Shown here one piece after another: positions 1 through 6,477 of a stretch of 9,731 nucleotides of DNA. Source of the DNA: GWF2-50-93 sp041666985 (GTDB lineage: Bacteria > Verrucomicrobiota > Lentisphaeria > Victivallales > GWF2-50-93); assembly GCA_041666985.1 (NCBI GenBank), contig JBAYFV010000127.1:1-9731 (forward strand), in the 5' to 3' direction. The notes beneath the pieces are model-generated. The model saw only the letters and a program-made list of their open reading frames with translations. It was not told the DNA's origin and made no database searches. The position numbers were made by a program, and so were the translations under genes. Within the stretch, counting starts at the first letter, position 1. Each line of letters starts with the position of its first letter.

Positions 1-5
1 GAGGT

Positions 6-118
6 AATTTCAAAACTAGGAATTCAGTAGTCAGAATTCAGGAGACAGAATTAAATTTGAACTCAAATTCGGTTTTATTCTGAATCCTGACTTCTGAATC
101 CTGACTACTTTTGAAATT
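6..118. repeat. Long imperfect inverted repeat made of TCAGAATTCAGGA-like units
   Basis: The outer arms AATTTCAAAA (6-15) and TTTTGAAATT (109-118) are exact complements. Inside them the left arm reads AGTAGTCAGAATTCAGGAGA, and the complement of the right arm reads GTAGTCAGGATTCAGAAGTC, so both arms consist of degenerate repeats of a TCAGAATTCAGGA-type unit. The apex is a perfect 7-bp stem, AATTTGA (54-60) and TCAAATT (63-69), with a 2-base loop. The whole 113 bases could fold into one long hairpin. Short TCAGAAT/TCAGGAG repeats of this style are known as dispersed intergenic repeats in several bacterial phyla. It lies immediately upstream of the deacetylase ribosome binding site, so it may separate that gene from whatever lies to the left. 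Confidence 0.75.
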
Positions 119-148
119 GGCTCTGCTTAACAACAAGGAACTGAAAAA

Positions 149-916
149 ATGTCCCGCAAAGCAATGGCCATCGCGTGCCATCCTGACGACATCGAGTTCA
201 TGATGGCCGGAACTCTTCTTCTTCTGAAGGGGAAAGGATACGAGATACACTATATGAATGTTGCAAACGGCTCGTGCGGTACGGAGCAGTTTGACTACGG
301 CACAATTGTAAAAATGCGCAGGGATGAGGCGCTGTCTGCGGCGAAGCTTGCCGGAGCCGTTTTTCACGAGAGTCTCGTAGACGACCTCAGGGTCTTCTAT
401 GATTCGGACACACTTGGAAGACTGGCGTCAGTCGTCAGGGAGGTCGGGCCGGAAATAATACTCACCCATTATCCTTTCGACTACATGGAGGATCACTCAA
501 ACACCTGCCGACTGGCGGTTAGCGCCGCCTTTGTCAGGGGGATGCGCAATTTTAAAACGGTTCCGGAGCGGCAGACGGTGAAAACGCCTGTGACAATCTA
601 CCATGCGATGCCGTATGGTTTGAGGGATCCGCTGAAGAGGATTGTCGAGCCTGACTTTTTCATAGATGTAAGCGCCGTAATGGAGACGAAAAAGAAAATG
701 CTTGCCGCACACCGCAGCCAGAAGGATTGGCTTGACAAGAGCCAGGGGCTTGACTCCTATGTCAACTCGATGGTCGGAATGTGCGGTGAGGTTGGGAAGA
801 TGTCGGGCAATTTCAAGTTTGCCGAAGGCTGGATTAAACATCTGCATTCAGGGCTGTGCGCCCCCGATGCCGACCCTGTCAAAGACGCCCTTGTTTCAGA
901 TTTCCAACTGCGGTGA
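149..916 (+). CDS. PIG-L family deacetylase (LmbE-like)
   Basis: This 255-residue protein belongs to the PIG-L/LmbE family of zinc-dependent deacetylases, which remove acetyl groups from N-acetylglucosamine-type substrates (compare MshB and BshB). The diagnostic AHPDD-type motif appears as CHPDD at residues 10-14, where H11 and D14 would be zinc ligand and catalytic base. A second metal-site motif appears as MEDHSNT (113-119), with H116 as a likely ligand. The fold starts at residue 6 with a Rossmann-like strand and there is no signal peptide, so the protein is probably cytoplasmic. Length fits the family. The start is supported by AAGGA at 135-139, nine bases upstream of the ATG. The gene stands alone, convergent with the next gene. 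The substrate cannot be read from sequence; an amino sugar or N-acetylated glycoside is an inference from the neighbouring sugar dehydrogenases. Confidence 0.9.
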   Translation: MSRKAMAIACHPDDIEFMMAGTLLLLKGKGYEIHYMNVANGSCGTEQFDYGTIVKMRRDEALSAAKLAGAVFHESLVDDLRVFYDSDTLGRLASVVREVGPEIILTHYPFDYMEDHSNTCRLAVSAAFVRGMRNFKTVPERQTVKTPVTIYHAMPYGLRDPLKRIVEPDFFIDVSAVMETKKKMLAAHRSQKDWLDKSQGLDSYVNSMVGMCGEVGKMSGNFKFAEGWIKHLHSGLCAPDADPVKDALVSDFQLR

Positions 917-959
917 TCAGGGAAAAGAACTGAGGGAATTGCGACAAACGGGAAATCTT

Positions 960-974
960 TAGAGGTTCCCTCTA
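960..974. terminator. Small hairpin between convergent genes, possible terminator
   Basis: TAGAGG-TTC-CCTCTA forms a 6-bp perfect stem that overlaps the stop codon (972-974) of the minus-strand dehydrogenase. On the plus strand it is followed by a pyrimidine-rich TTTCTTCTTCT, so it could act as a weak intrinsic terminator for the deacetylase. A second possible pairing, GAGGGAA (932-938) with TTCCCTC (966-972), uses the same right arm. The stem is short, so confidence is modest. Confidence 0.35.
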
Positions 975-2141
975 TTTCTTCTTCTGTCCGTTTTCGAAAT
1001 ATTTCACCAGGTCTTTATGGAGCTGCGGTATCTTTTCGGCATTGCAGCCCGAGCGCATTGACTTGTGCCCCTGTACGCCGACAGCCACCGAGTTCCTGGC
1101 GGCTATGGGTGATGTGTTTGTCTTCACACCGTCGCGCACGAATCTCAGGAATTCCCGGACGATGGCGGGATCGGATCCGCCATGGGAGCCCTCAAGAGGC
1201 TTGAGCTTGTAGATTACGTCGGGAGTTTCCCTCGGACCGCGCTGTGTCCATACGTGGACTTCGCAACTGCCGTAATCTCCGACATTTTCAACCCGGCCCG
1301 CAGTTCCGATGAAGGTGTAATTGCGCTCGGCGTCAGGCGTGTAATGGCACTGCATGTAGCAGGCCTGGGAACCGTTGTCCAGCTGCATCATCACCATGCT
1401 GTGGTCTTCGACATCTATTACAGGGGACAATCCCGTCTGTTCGAGCGGAGGCCACTGGGCATTGCTCCATTTTGCACAGCCGGTAACATCGGGGTAACGG
1501 CGTTTGCATTTGTCATAGACCGATAGCATTCCCATCCCCACGACAGTTTTTGTATAGCCGCCCATCAGCCAGTGCATGACATCTATGTCGTGCGCACCCT
1601 TCTGCAAAAGCAGTCCGGTTGTGTTTTTCCGCTCCGAATGCCAGTCCCTGAAATACGCGTCCCCTCCGTAGTTGACGAAATGGCGGCACCATCCGGCCTT
1701 CACTTCCCCGATAAGCCCCGAATCTATTACTTCCTTCATCTTCAGGACGACAGGGAAATGCCTCATGTTGTGTCCGAGGAACAGCTTCGAACCCGTCTTG
1801 TAGGCGGCCTTCAGGAGCCTGTCGCATCCCTCAATGGTGATTGCCATCGGTTTTTCCAGATAGACGGCCTTGCCTGCAAGCAGAGCCGCAAGGGCGTGTT
1901 CCTCATGGAGGAAATCAGGGGAGGTCACAAAAACGGCGTCAATGTCCTTGATGGCAAGAAGCTTCCTGTAATCCTTCGAGACGAACACGTCATCGCCGGC
2001 AAACTCCTTGAATTTCTTCAAGTGTTCGTCGTTTACATCGACACCTGCAACTATTTTACAGCCTTCTTCGGGGAGATGTGCGTTTCTGGCAACCCCGCCG
2101 CGACCGCCGACACCGATAACACCGATTTTAATTGATTTCAT
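972..2141 (-). CDS. Gfo/Idh/MocA family NAD(P)-dependent oxidoreductase 1
   Basis: This 389-residue protein is a Gfo/Idh/MocA dehydrogenase. The N-terminal Rossmann fold has the dinucleotide-binding motif GVGGRGG (10-16), with the acidic D35 at the end of the second strand as the likely ribose contact. The family hallmark EKP is at 96-98, with K97 as catalytic lysine. In the C-terminal domain KGAHDIDVMHW (181-191) supplies the conserved His184 and Asp187. The RDWHSERKNTTG segment (about 165-176) is typical of a subgroup common in PVC bacteria. There is no signal peptide, and the C-terminus ends in a lysine-rich tail. AAGGA lies about 10 bases upstream of the ATG. The gene is divergent from the AraC regulator, suggesting control by it. 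The substrate is probably a sugar, cyclitol or glycoside. Some family members (GH109) use bound NAD to cleave glycosides, and that possibility is open here. Confidence 0.9.
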   Translation of the reverse strand: MKSIKIGVIGVGGRGGVARNAHLPEEGCKIVAGVDVNDEHLKKFKEFAGDDVFVSKDYRKLLAIKDIDAVFVTSPDFLHEEHALAALLAGKAVYLEKPMAITIEGCDRLLKAAYKTGSKLFLGHNMRHFPVVLKMKEVIDSGLIGEVKAGWCRHFVNYGGDAYFRDWHSERKNTTGLLLQKGAHDIDVMHWLMGGYTKTVVGMGMLSVYDKCKRRYPDVTGCAKWSNAQWPPLEQTGLSPVIDVEDHSMVMMQLDNGSQACYMQCHYTPDAERNYTFIGTAGRVENVGDYGSCEVHVWTQRGPRETPDVIYKLKPLEGSHGGSDPAIVREFLRFVRDGVKTNTSPIAARNSVAVGVQGHKSMRSGCNAEKIPQLHKDLVKYFENGQKKK

Positions 2142-2255
2142 TATTTGACAGTCCTTTTTTAAGTTTTATATTGCAATGTATTATCTTATCATGGTAAAAT
2201 CTAAAATAAAATGAAATAGCCGGATATTAAATATGTAAAATAGTCATAGGGATGT
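2142..2255. promoter_or_regulatory. AT-rich divergent promoter region between dehydrogenase 1 and AraC
   Basis: The 114-base gap separates two divergent genes and is markedly AT-rich. For AraC (+) there is a candidate promoter TTGCAA (2171-2176), an 18-bp spacer and TAAAAT (2195-2200). For dehydrogenase 1 (-) the AT-rich TATAAAA-like segment around 2163-2170 could be a -10, but no convincing -35 is seen. The 8-bp palindrome ATTGCAAT (2170-2177) and ATATTAAATAT (2224-2234) are possible operator elements. The shared region suggests that the AraC protein controls the divergent dehydrogenase gene, which is an inference from arrangement. Confidence 0.5.
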
Positions 2256-3077
2256 GTGATCTTGACAAAAAAGGCTATGATTCAAACCAGAGTGAAATCC
2301 CGGGAATTGGACTTCCCGTTCAAACTGATGAGCGCCACCTACGGAATCGCCGACGCAAGGACACCGCTCATAGAGAGGAGGGACTACGAATGCTGCACTG
2401 TCGAATTCATATACAAGGGCAGAGGCTTTCTCGAGCTCAACGGACACTCCTTCAGCCCGGGTGAAAACAGCGTTTATATTTTACACAAGCACAGTAATCA
2501 CAGATACTGGCCGGACAAGAACGAGCCGTGGGAGAAACTCTTCTTTGTGATAGACGGGAGTTTAATGGAATACCTCTTCAGGACGTACGGACTGGACAAG
2601 ACCTGCTTTATTCCGGACTGCCCGCAGCTGAAGAAATACTTTGACGAGATGATGCAGCTGAGGCACGGAATAGGGGAGATAAACCGGCAGGCCGCAATAG
2701 TCTTTCACAGGATGCTTGAGGAATGCCATACAATCCTCTACGGTTCGCCCAACCAGTTCACGCCCCCGGAAATCCTTGAACTTAAAAAATTCCTAGACGA
2801 CAATGTTGAACGGAAAGTCAAGCTGGACAGATATTGCAGTGGAAAACACAGATCATGCGCAGGCATGATACGGCGGTTTAAAAAGCATTTCGGAACCTCC
2901 CCGTATGACTACCTGATGCAGAAACGCATCGAGGAGGCGCGTCTCATGCTCAGGCATTCGGCGTTTTCGGTTAAGGAAATAGCATCCCGCCTGAAATTCT
3001 CCGACCAGTATTACTTCTCAAATTATTTCAAACGCAAAACCGGCATGTCACCCCAGAAATACAGGAAGGGAATATAA
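2256..3077 (+). CDS. AraC family transcriptional regulator
   Basis: This protein of about 273 residues has the usual AraC layout. An N-terminal cupin-like effector domain (about 20-160) includes a GRGFLELNG segment and HKHSNHRYWP, typical of the sugar-sensing arm. The C-terminal DNA-binding domain has two helix-turn-helix units. HTH1 (about 187-210, ending RRFKKHFG) is rather degenerate and cysteine-containing. HTH2 (about 237-260, KEIASRLKFSDQYYFSNYFK) is canonical and is followed by the signature KTGMSPQKYR. The start is uncertain: GTG at 2256 has AGGGA (2248-2252) only 3 bases away, TTG at 2262 would have it 9 bases away, and ATG at 2277 is also in frame. The nearest likely target is the divergent dehydrogenase gene, and a second target could be the downstream unit. 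It probably responds to the sugar processed by the locus. Confidence 0.92.
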   Translation: MILTKKAMIQTRVKSRELDFPFKLMSATYGIADARTPLIERRDYECCTVEFIYKGRGFLELNGHSFSPGENSVYILHKHSNHRYWPDKNEPWEKLFFVIDGSLMEYLFRTYGLDKTCFIPDCPQLKKYFDEMMQLRHGIGEINRQAAIVFHRMLEECHTILYGSPNQFTPPEILELKKFLDDNVERKVKLDRYCSGKHRSCAGMIRRFKKHFGTSPYDYLMQKRIEEARLMLRHSAFSVKEIASRLKFSDQYYFSNYFKRKTGMSPQKYRKGI

Positions 3078-3105
3078 TCGCAGACAGGTTTGGAAAGAGT
3101 TGGGG

Positions 3106-3153
3106 TGCGGGGAAGGGAAGAACCTTTCCTTAAAAGGTTTTCACTTCCCCGCA
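3106..3153. terminator. Strong two-part stem-loop after AraC, likely terminator
   Basis: The outer stem TGCGGGGAAG (3106-3115) pairs exactly with CTTCCCCGCA (3144-3153). An inner stem AACCTTT (3121-3127) pairs with AAAGGTT (3133-3139) around a 5-base loop. It lies about 30 bases past the AraC stop codon and upstream of the next promoter, so a transcription stop or insulator fits. There is no run of T after the stem, so it is not a textbook intrinsic terminator and could equally be a dispersed hairpin repeat. Confidence 0.6.
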
Positions 3154-3195
3154 TTCAAGCTATCCAGAGTTTTGCAAATAAAGAAATAAACGGAC

Positions 3196-3224
3196 TTGAC
3201 AAGTTGCCTATGCAAATATATCTT
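3196..3224 (+). promoter_or_regulatory. Candidate sigma-70 promoter for the GntR-dehydrogenase unit
   Basis: A perfect -35 hexamer TTGACA (3196-3201) is followed at a 17-bp spacing by TATCTT (3219-3224); an alternative -10 is TATATC (3217-3222) with a 15-bp spacer. Transcription would begin near 3231, about 20 bases before the preferred GntR start. It lies between the AraC-side hairpin and the GntR gene, consistent with an independent transcription unit. Confidence 0.55.
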
Positions 3225-3241
3225 CTGAAAATAAGCATAGG
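3207..3241. promoter_or_regulatory. Candidate operator: CCTATGC / GCATAGG inverted repeat over the promoter
   Basis: CCTATGC (3207-3213) and GCATAGG (3235-3241) are exact 7-bp complements with a 21-bp spacer and centres 28 bp apart. The left arm sits in the promoter spacer, and the right arm overlaps the AGGAG ribosome binding site (3239-3243). A dimeric GntR-type repressor bound here would block its own promoter. If transcription starts upstream of 3207, an RNA stem could instead hide the ribosome binding site. Confidence 0.4.
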
Positions 3242-3249
3242 AGATGTTC

Positions 3250-4236
3250 GTGGTCAAGCGGTATGTTTCAATAGCCAGGAAGATCAGGGAGAGGGTGGAA
3301 TCCGGGATGTATGCTCCGGGAGAGCCAATACCCACGCGCATGGAGCTTGCAAAAAGTTTCGGCGTGGCAAGACCCACGATTGACCGCTGCATTGAATTCC
3401 TGACCGCAAATGGAACTCTGGTATCGCGCCAGGGATCCGGAACATATGTCAACAGAATACAGACCTATTCGAGACGTCTTGCATTGATATCCTCTTCAAA
3501 TATAATATCGGAATTTCCTGAAATCAGCGGTCAGATCACCTATGTCCCCCTTTCAAAGGCTTCCGAAAAATCCTCATTGGCATCCCTTTTGAAATTTGAC
3601 GGGCTTCTCTGGTACAGACCCGAGGAATCTGTCCTTGACAGCATACAGAATTTCAAGGATAAACTCCCCCAGGTGATAATAAACCGCACCGTTGAAGGTT
3701 TCAATTGCGTCTCTACCGACCACAGGGGGGCGTACCGGGAAATCACAACTGAAAGAATATCCGCATTCCCCGAAATATCCCCCTGTTTCCTGAGCATGCG
3801 CGAGGCGCGGGGGGGGAATCTGGTGGCAGGATACCGCGAAAGCGGATTTGTAGACGCATGCCGCGAAAAAAAACGGTTTTATGAGATTATCCACATGCCG
3901 TTGGATTTTGAGGAAAAGATGAAAACCCTCGAGAATCATTTATCACGGAAAAGAAACAGGACTCTAATCGTTGTTTCAGATTCCATGACGCATACCGGAG
4001 CTGTCGTATTCTGGATGAAAAACAACGGTATTGCTTGGAAAAAGGATCTTCTCTACAGTGATTTCGACAATTCCTACCCGTCTTATGTATGGGGGGTTGA
4101 CGTAACCAGTTACATACAGGATGACAGCCTCGTGCTGTCAACGTCAATAGAGAAGCTGATGTCTATTGTTGAAGGCAGGGACAAGGGGCCGGAGCACTTG
4201 CTGATATTCCCGAAAAGGAAAAACGGGGATACGTGA
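3250..4236 (+). CDS. GntR-type winged-helix regulator with LacI-like effector domain
   Basis: The first about 68 residues form a GntR winged helix: MELAKSFGVARPTIDRCIEF as recognition region, then a wing with the hallmark GSGTYV. The remaining about 260 residues resemble the periplasmic-binding-protein-like effector domain of LacI/GalR regulators. Supporting segments are VSTDHRGAYREIT, GGNLVAGYRESGF and a C-terminal VDVTSYIQ...LMSIVEG. This combination (like AraR of Bacillus) usually makes a sugar-responsive repressor. Start choice: ATG at 3244 directly abuts AGGAG (3239-3243) with no spacing and an in-frame stop sits at 3238, so GTG at 3250, 6 bases after AGGAG, is preferred and gives 328 residues. 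It precedes two dehydrogenase genes on the same strand, which are its likely targets. A run of G near 3810-3816 does not break the frame. Confidence 0.85.
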   Translation: MVKRYVSIARKIRERVESGMYAPGEPIPTRMELAKSFGVARPTIDRCIEFLTANGTLVSRQGSGTYVNRIQTYSRRLALISSSNIISEFPEISGQITYVPLSKASEKSSLASLLKFDGLLWYRPEESVLDSIQNFKDKLPQVIINRTVEGFNCVSTDHRGAYREITTERISAFPEISPCFLSMREARGGNLVAGYRESGFVDACREKKRFYEIIHMPLDFEEKMKTLENHLSRKRNRTLIVVSDSMTHTGAVVFWMKNNGIAWKKDLLYSDFDNSYPSYVWGVDVTSYIQDDSLVLSTSIEKLMSIVEGRDKGPEHLLIFPKRKNGDT

Positions 4237-4265
4237 AAGAAACAGGCAAAGTAATCAGAATTCCT

Positions 4266-4283
4266 GCAAAACGTAAGTTTTGC
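4266..4283. repeat. Short hairpin between GntR and dehydrogenase 2
   Basis: GCAAAAC (4266-4272) and GTTTTGC (4277-4283) are perfect 7-bp arms around GTAA. It lies 29 bases past the GntR stop codon and upstream of the AGGAG of the next gene. It could be an operator, an attenuating or RNA-stabilising hairpin, or a dispersed repeat. There is no T-tract, and no convincing promoter is visible in the gap, so the downstream gene may be co-transcribed with GntR. Confidence 0.45.
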
Positions 4284-4318
4284 GATAGGCTAAACAACAA
4301 TAAGAGGAGATGATTTTC

Positions 4319-5215
4319 ATGACGAAGGAAATTAAAGTCGCATTGATAGGGCTCGACACAAGTCACACGATCGAGTTCGCAAAAAGAATCCAGGCTGCGG
4401 ACTGTCCACCGGATCAGAAGATAACCGGACTCAGGGCGACCGCGTGCCTCCGGTTTTCCACCCCGTTCCAAAATGAGGACGGGTTGAATGCGCGGCAGAA
4501 ACAGCTTGAGGGCTGGGGCGTCAGGGTGACGACGGATTTCGATGACGCCGTGAAAGGATGCGACGCGATAATGATCGAAATAAACGATCCGTCGTATCAT
4601 CTCGGGTATTTTAAAAAATGCGCAGTATTGGGAAAACCGATTTTCCTCGACAAGCCGCTTGCGGACAACATCGAAAACGGTCTGGAGATCGTTCGCCTGG
4701 CGAAGGAGAACAAGATCAAGGCAATTTCAACATCCCCCCTTCGTTTTGACGCAAATCTCATTAAAGCCTGCGGTGAGATGCCGAACCCGGCGCAGGTGAC
4801 TGTTTACGGCCCGCTCGGAATAGCGCCGGCCGGAAGCTCGATAGTCTGGTACGGCGTGCATTCTTTTGAAATGCTTGAAAAGGCCATGGGCAAGGAATCT
4901 GCATGCGTCACGGTCAGGACCGACGGCGCCGGAGTTGTGGCGATTGTGGATTATCCGGACAAAAGAAGAGGTGTTGTCGAACTTACAAAAGGCGCATGGA
5001 TCTACGGGGGGACGCTTCGCGACTCCAAGGCGGCGATATCATATTCCGTCGCGGCCGGAAATTTCTATGCGAGCATGATGAAGGATGTTGAAAAATTTTT
5101 CCGTACAGGCGAGGCGAACTTCAATATTGAAGACGCTGTCGAAGTGATGGCGATGCTTGACGCTGCGGAACGTTCCTTCAAAAGCGGCAAGACTGAAACA
5201 GTCTATCGCTATTGA
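4319..5215 (+). CDS. Gfo/Idh/MocA-like oxidoreductase 2 (divergent, short form)
   Basis: This 298-residue protein is a shortened Gfo/Idh/MocA relative; typical members have 330-390 residues. The Rossmann strand carries LIGLDTSH (about residues 9-16) instead of a GxGxxG motif. The hallmark EKP is replaced by DKP (about 111-113), keeping the lysine. The C-terminal half has WYGVHSFEML, where a His aligns roughly with the catalytic His of the family, but the usual GxHxxD spacing is not kept. It ends with a conserved helix, EDAVEVMAMLDAAERSF. Start choice: ATG at 4310 immediately follows AGGAG (4305-4309) with no spacing, while the in-frame ATG at 4319 is 9 bases away and is preferred. It is followed by dehydrogenase 3 on the same strand after 58 bases. 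It may be a dehydrogenase with unusual cofactor geometry or a non-redox or partner subunit; function is unproven. Confidence 0.82.
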   Translation: MTKEIKVALIGLDTSHTIEFAKRIQAADCPPDQKITGLRATACLRFSTPFQNEDGLNARQKQLEGWGVRVTTDFDDAVKGCDAIMIEINDPSYHLGYFKKCAVLGKPIFLDKPLADNIENGLEIVRLAKENKIKAISTSPLRFDANLIKACGEMPNPAQVTVYGPLGIAPAGSSIVWYGVHSFEMLEKAMGKESACVTVRTDGAGVVAIVDYPDKRRGVVELTKGAWIYGGTLRDSKAAISYSVAAGNFYASMMKDVEKFFRTGEANFNIEDAVEVMAMLDAAERSFKSGKTETVYRY

Positions 5216-5219
5216 TGAA

Positions 5220-5245
5220 TAATTTTTCATTCGAATGAAAAATTA
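5220..5245. promoter_or_regulatory. Perfect 26-bp palindrome between dehydrogenases 2 and 3
   Basis: The half-site TAATTTTTCATTC (5220-5232) is followed directly by its exact reverse complement (5233-5245), with no spacer. It begins 4 bases after the stop of dehydrogenase 2 and ends 16 bases before the AAGGAG (5261-5266) of dehydrogenase 3. As RNA it would form an AU-rich stem with a tight apex and could modulate downstream expression. As DNA it is a plausible operator for a dimeric regulator. Confidence 0.6.
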
Positions 5246-5273
5246 AATAAATAATTCAAAAAGGAGAAAGAGA

Positions 5274-6338
5274 ATGAGAAAACTTCGTGTTGGAATAATA
5301 GGGCAGGGGCGCAGCGGACGGAACATCCATGCGAACACCCTCATCAAGCTGGTGAATGACAGGTTCGAAATTGCCGCAGTATGTGATTTGATTCTGGAAA
5401 GATGCGAGCCGTCTCAAAAAGACACCGGATGCGCAGTCTACACCGATTACAAAAAAATGCTCAAGGACAAGAGCCTTGATCTTATTGTAAATGCGACCAC
5501 TAGCGAACAGCATGTTCCGGTCACAAAGAAAATACTTGATGCGGGCTTTAACGTCCTTACGGAAAAACCGCTTGCACGCAGGGTGTCCGATGTTGACAAG
5601 CTGATTGAAAAAGCGGCGGAGGCCGGCAAGGTCTTCGCGATTTTCCAGCAGTCACGTTTTGCCGCCTACTTCACCAAGGTCAGGGAAATCATAGATTCAG
5701 GCGCACTCGGCAGAATCGTAATGGTCAAAATCGCATTCAACGGTTTTGCCAGGCGCTGGGACTGGCAGACTCTTCAATATATGGATGCGGGAAATCTCCG
5801 GAACACCGGACCCCATCCGCTTGACCAGGCGCTCCAGCTTTTCGGAGACGCCGACCCCGGGGTTTTCTGCATCATGGACAAGGCAAATTCCTTCGGTGAT
5901 GCCGAAGATCACGTAAAACTCATACTTCACGGCAAAGGGCATCCTACAGTTGACCTGGAAATATCCTCGTGCTGCGCATATCCCCTCTATACTTACCAGG
6001 TGTACGGCACAAACGGAGGGCTTACGGGCGACATGAAGCATCTTGACTGGAAATACTTCAAGCCGGAAGAGGCCCCTGAACAGAAACTGATCCCCGGACC
6101 GATGCCGAACCTGGGGTACTGCCAGGAAGAACTCAAGTGGTACACCGGAAAATGGGATGCGTCCCCTGAGGAGTCGAACCTGTTCGATTATATGGCTTCA
6201 ATCTTTTACAACAGGCTTTATGACACCATTGTCAACGGCGCCCGTCTTGCTGTTACCCAGCAGGAAGTCCGCCGCCAGATAGCGGTAATCGAAAAATGCC
6301 ACAGGCAGAATCCCATGCCCGAACTGAAGAGGGTGTGA
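5274..6338 (+). CDS. Gfo/Idh/MocA family NAD(P)-dependent oxidoreductase 3
   Basis: This is a full-length family member of 354 residues. The Rossmann domain has GIIGQGRSG (7-15), with D38 at the end of the second strand. EKP is at 97-99 with K98 as catalytic lysine. The substrate domain carries NTGPHPLDQALQLFG (177-191), giving conserved His181 and Asp184. The C-terminal domain is a large beta-sheet with an aromatic-rich segment (about 270-310). No signal peptide is present, so it is cytoplasmic. AAGGAG (5261-5266) lies 7 bases before the ATG. It is the second dehydrogenase of the GntR-led unit, and the pair may act in sequence or on related sugars. It differs enough from genes 1 and 2 that they are distinct subfamilies rather than recent copies. 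The substrate is unknown; myo-inositol, a hexose or a glycoside are family-level options. Confidence 0.9.
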   Translation: MRKLRVGIIGQGRSGRNIHANTLIKLVNDRFEIAAVCDLILERCEPSQKDTGCAVYTDYKKMLKDKSLDLIVNATTSEQHVPVTKKILDAGFNVLTEKPLARRVSDVDKLIEKAAEAGKVFAIFQQSRFAAYFTKVREIIDSGALGRIVMVKIAFNGFARRWDWQTLQYMDAGNLRNTGPHPLDQALQLFGDADPGVFCIMDKANSFGDAEDHVKLILHGKGHPTVDLEISSCCAYPLYTYQVYGTNGGLTGDMKHLDWKYFKPEEAPEQKLIPGPMPNLGYCQEELKWYTGKWDASPEESNLFDYMASIFYNRLYDTIVNGARLAVTQQEVRRQIAVIEKCHRQNPMPELKRV

Positions 6339-6360
6339 ATCCGTTTAAAACAGGAGGCAA

Positions 6361-6399
6361 TTTCCGTTTAGGGCACAGGGCAAATGCCCTAAACGGAAA
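6361..6399. terminator. Perfect 15-bp stem between convergent genes, likely bidirectional terminator
   Basis: TTTCCGTTTAGGGCA (6361-6375) pairs exactly with TGCCCTAAACGGAAA (6385-6399) around a 9-base loop. It lies 22 bases past the dehydrogenase 3 stop and about 80 bases past the end of the convergent hydrolase gene, where a shared transcription stop is expected. On neither strand is the stem followed by a clear T-run, so a dispersed hairpin repeat is an alternative. Confidence 0.6.
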
Positions 6400-6477
6400 C
6401 TCCCTCGGAATATAAAAGTTTTTGCTCTCGCCCCAAATTCATATACTTTTGAAATTCCCTCAAACAACTCCCGAACT

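Noticed and set aside
1572..2135. 187-codon plus-strand frame opposite dehydrogenase 1
   Set aside because: It is antisense to a clear Gfo/Idh/MocA gene with intact motifs and has no domain signature of its own.
3244..3249. ATG at 3244 as the GntR start
   Set aside because: The AGGAG ends at the base before it, leaving no spacing; the in-frame GTG at 3250 has a proper 6-base spacing.
3806..3820. Frameshift in the GntR gene at a run of G residues
   Set aside because: The reading frame on both sides keeps effector-domain features and continues to a normal length, so no shift is needed.
4310..4318. ATG at 4310 as the start of dehydrogenase 2
   Set aside because: AGGAG directly abuts it; the in-frame ATG at 4319 has a 9-base spacing and starts just before the Rossmann strand.
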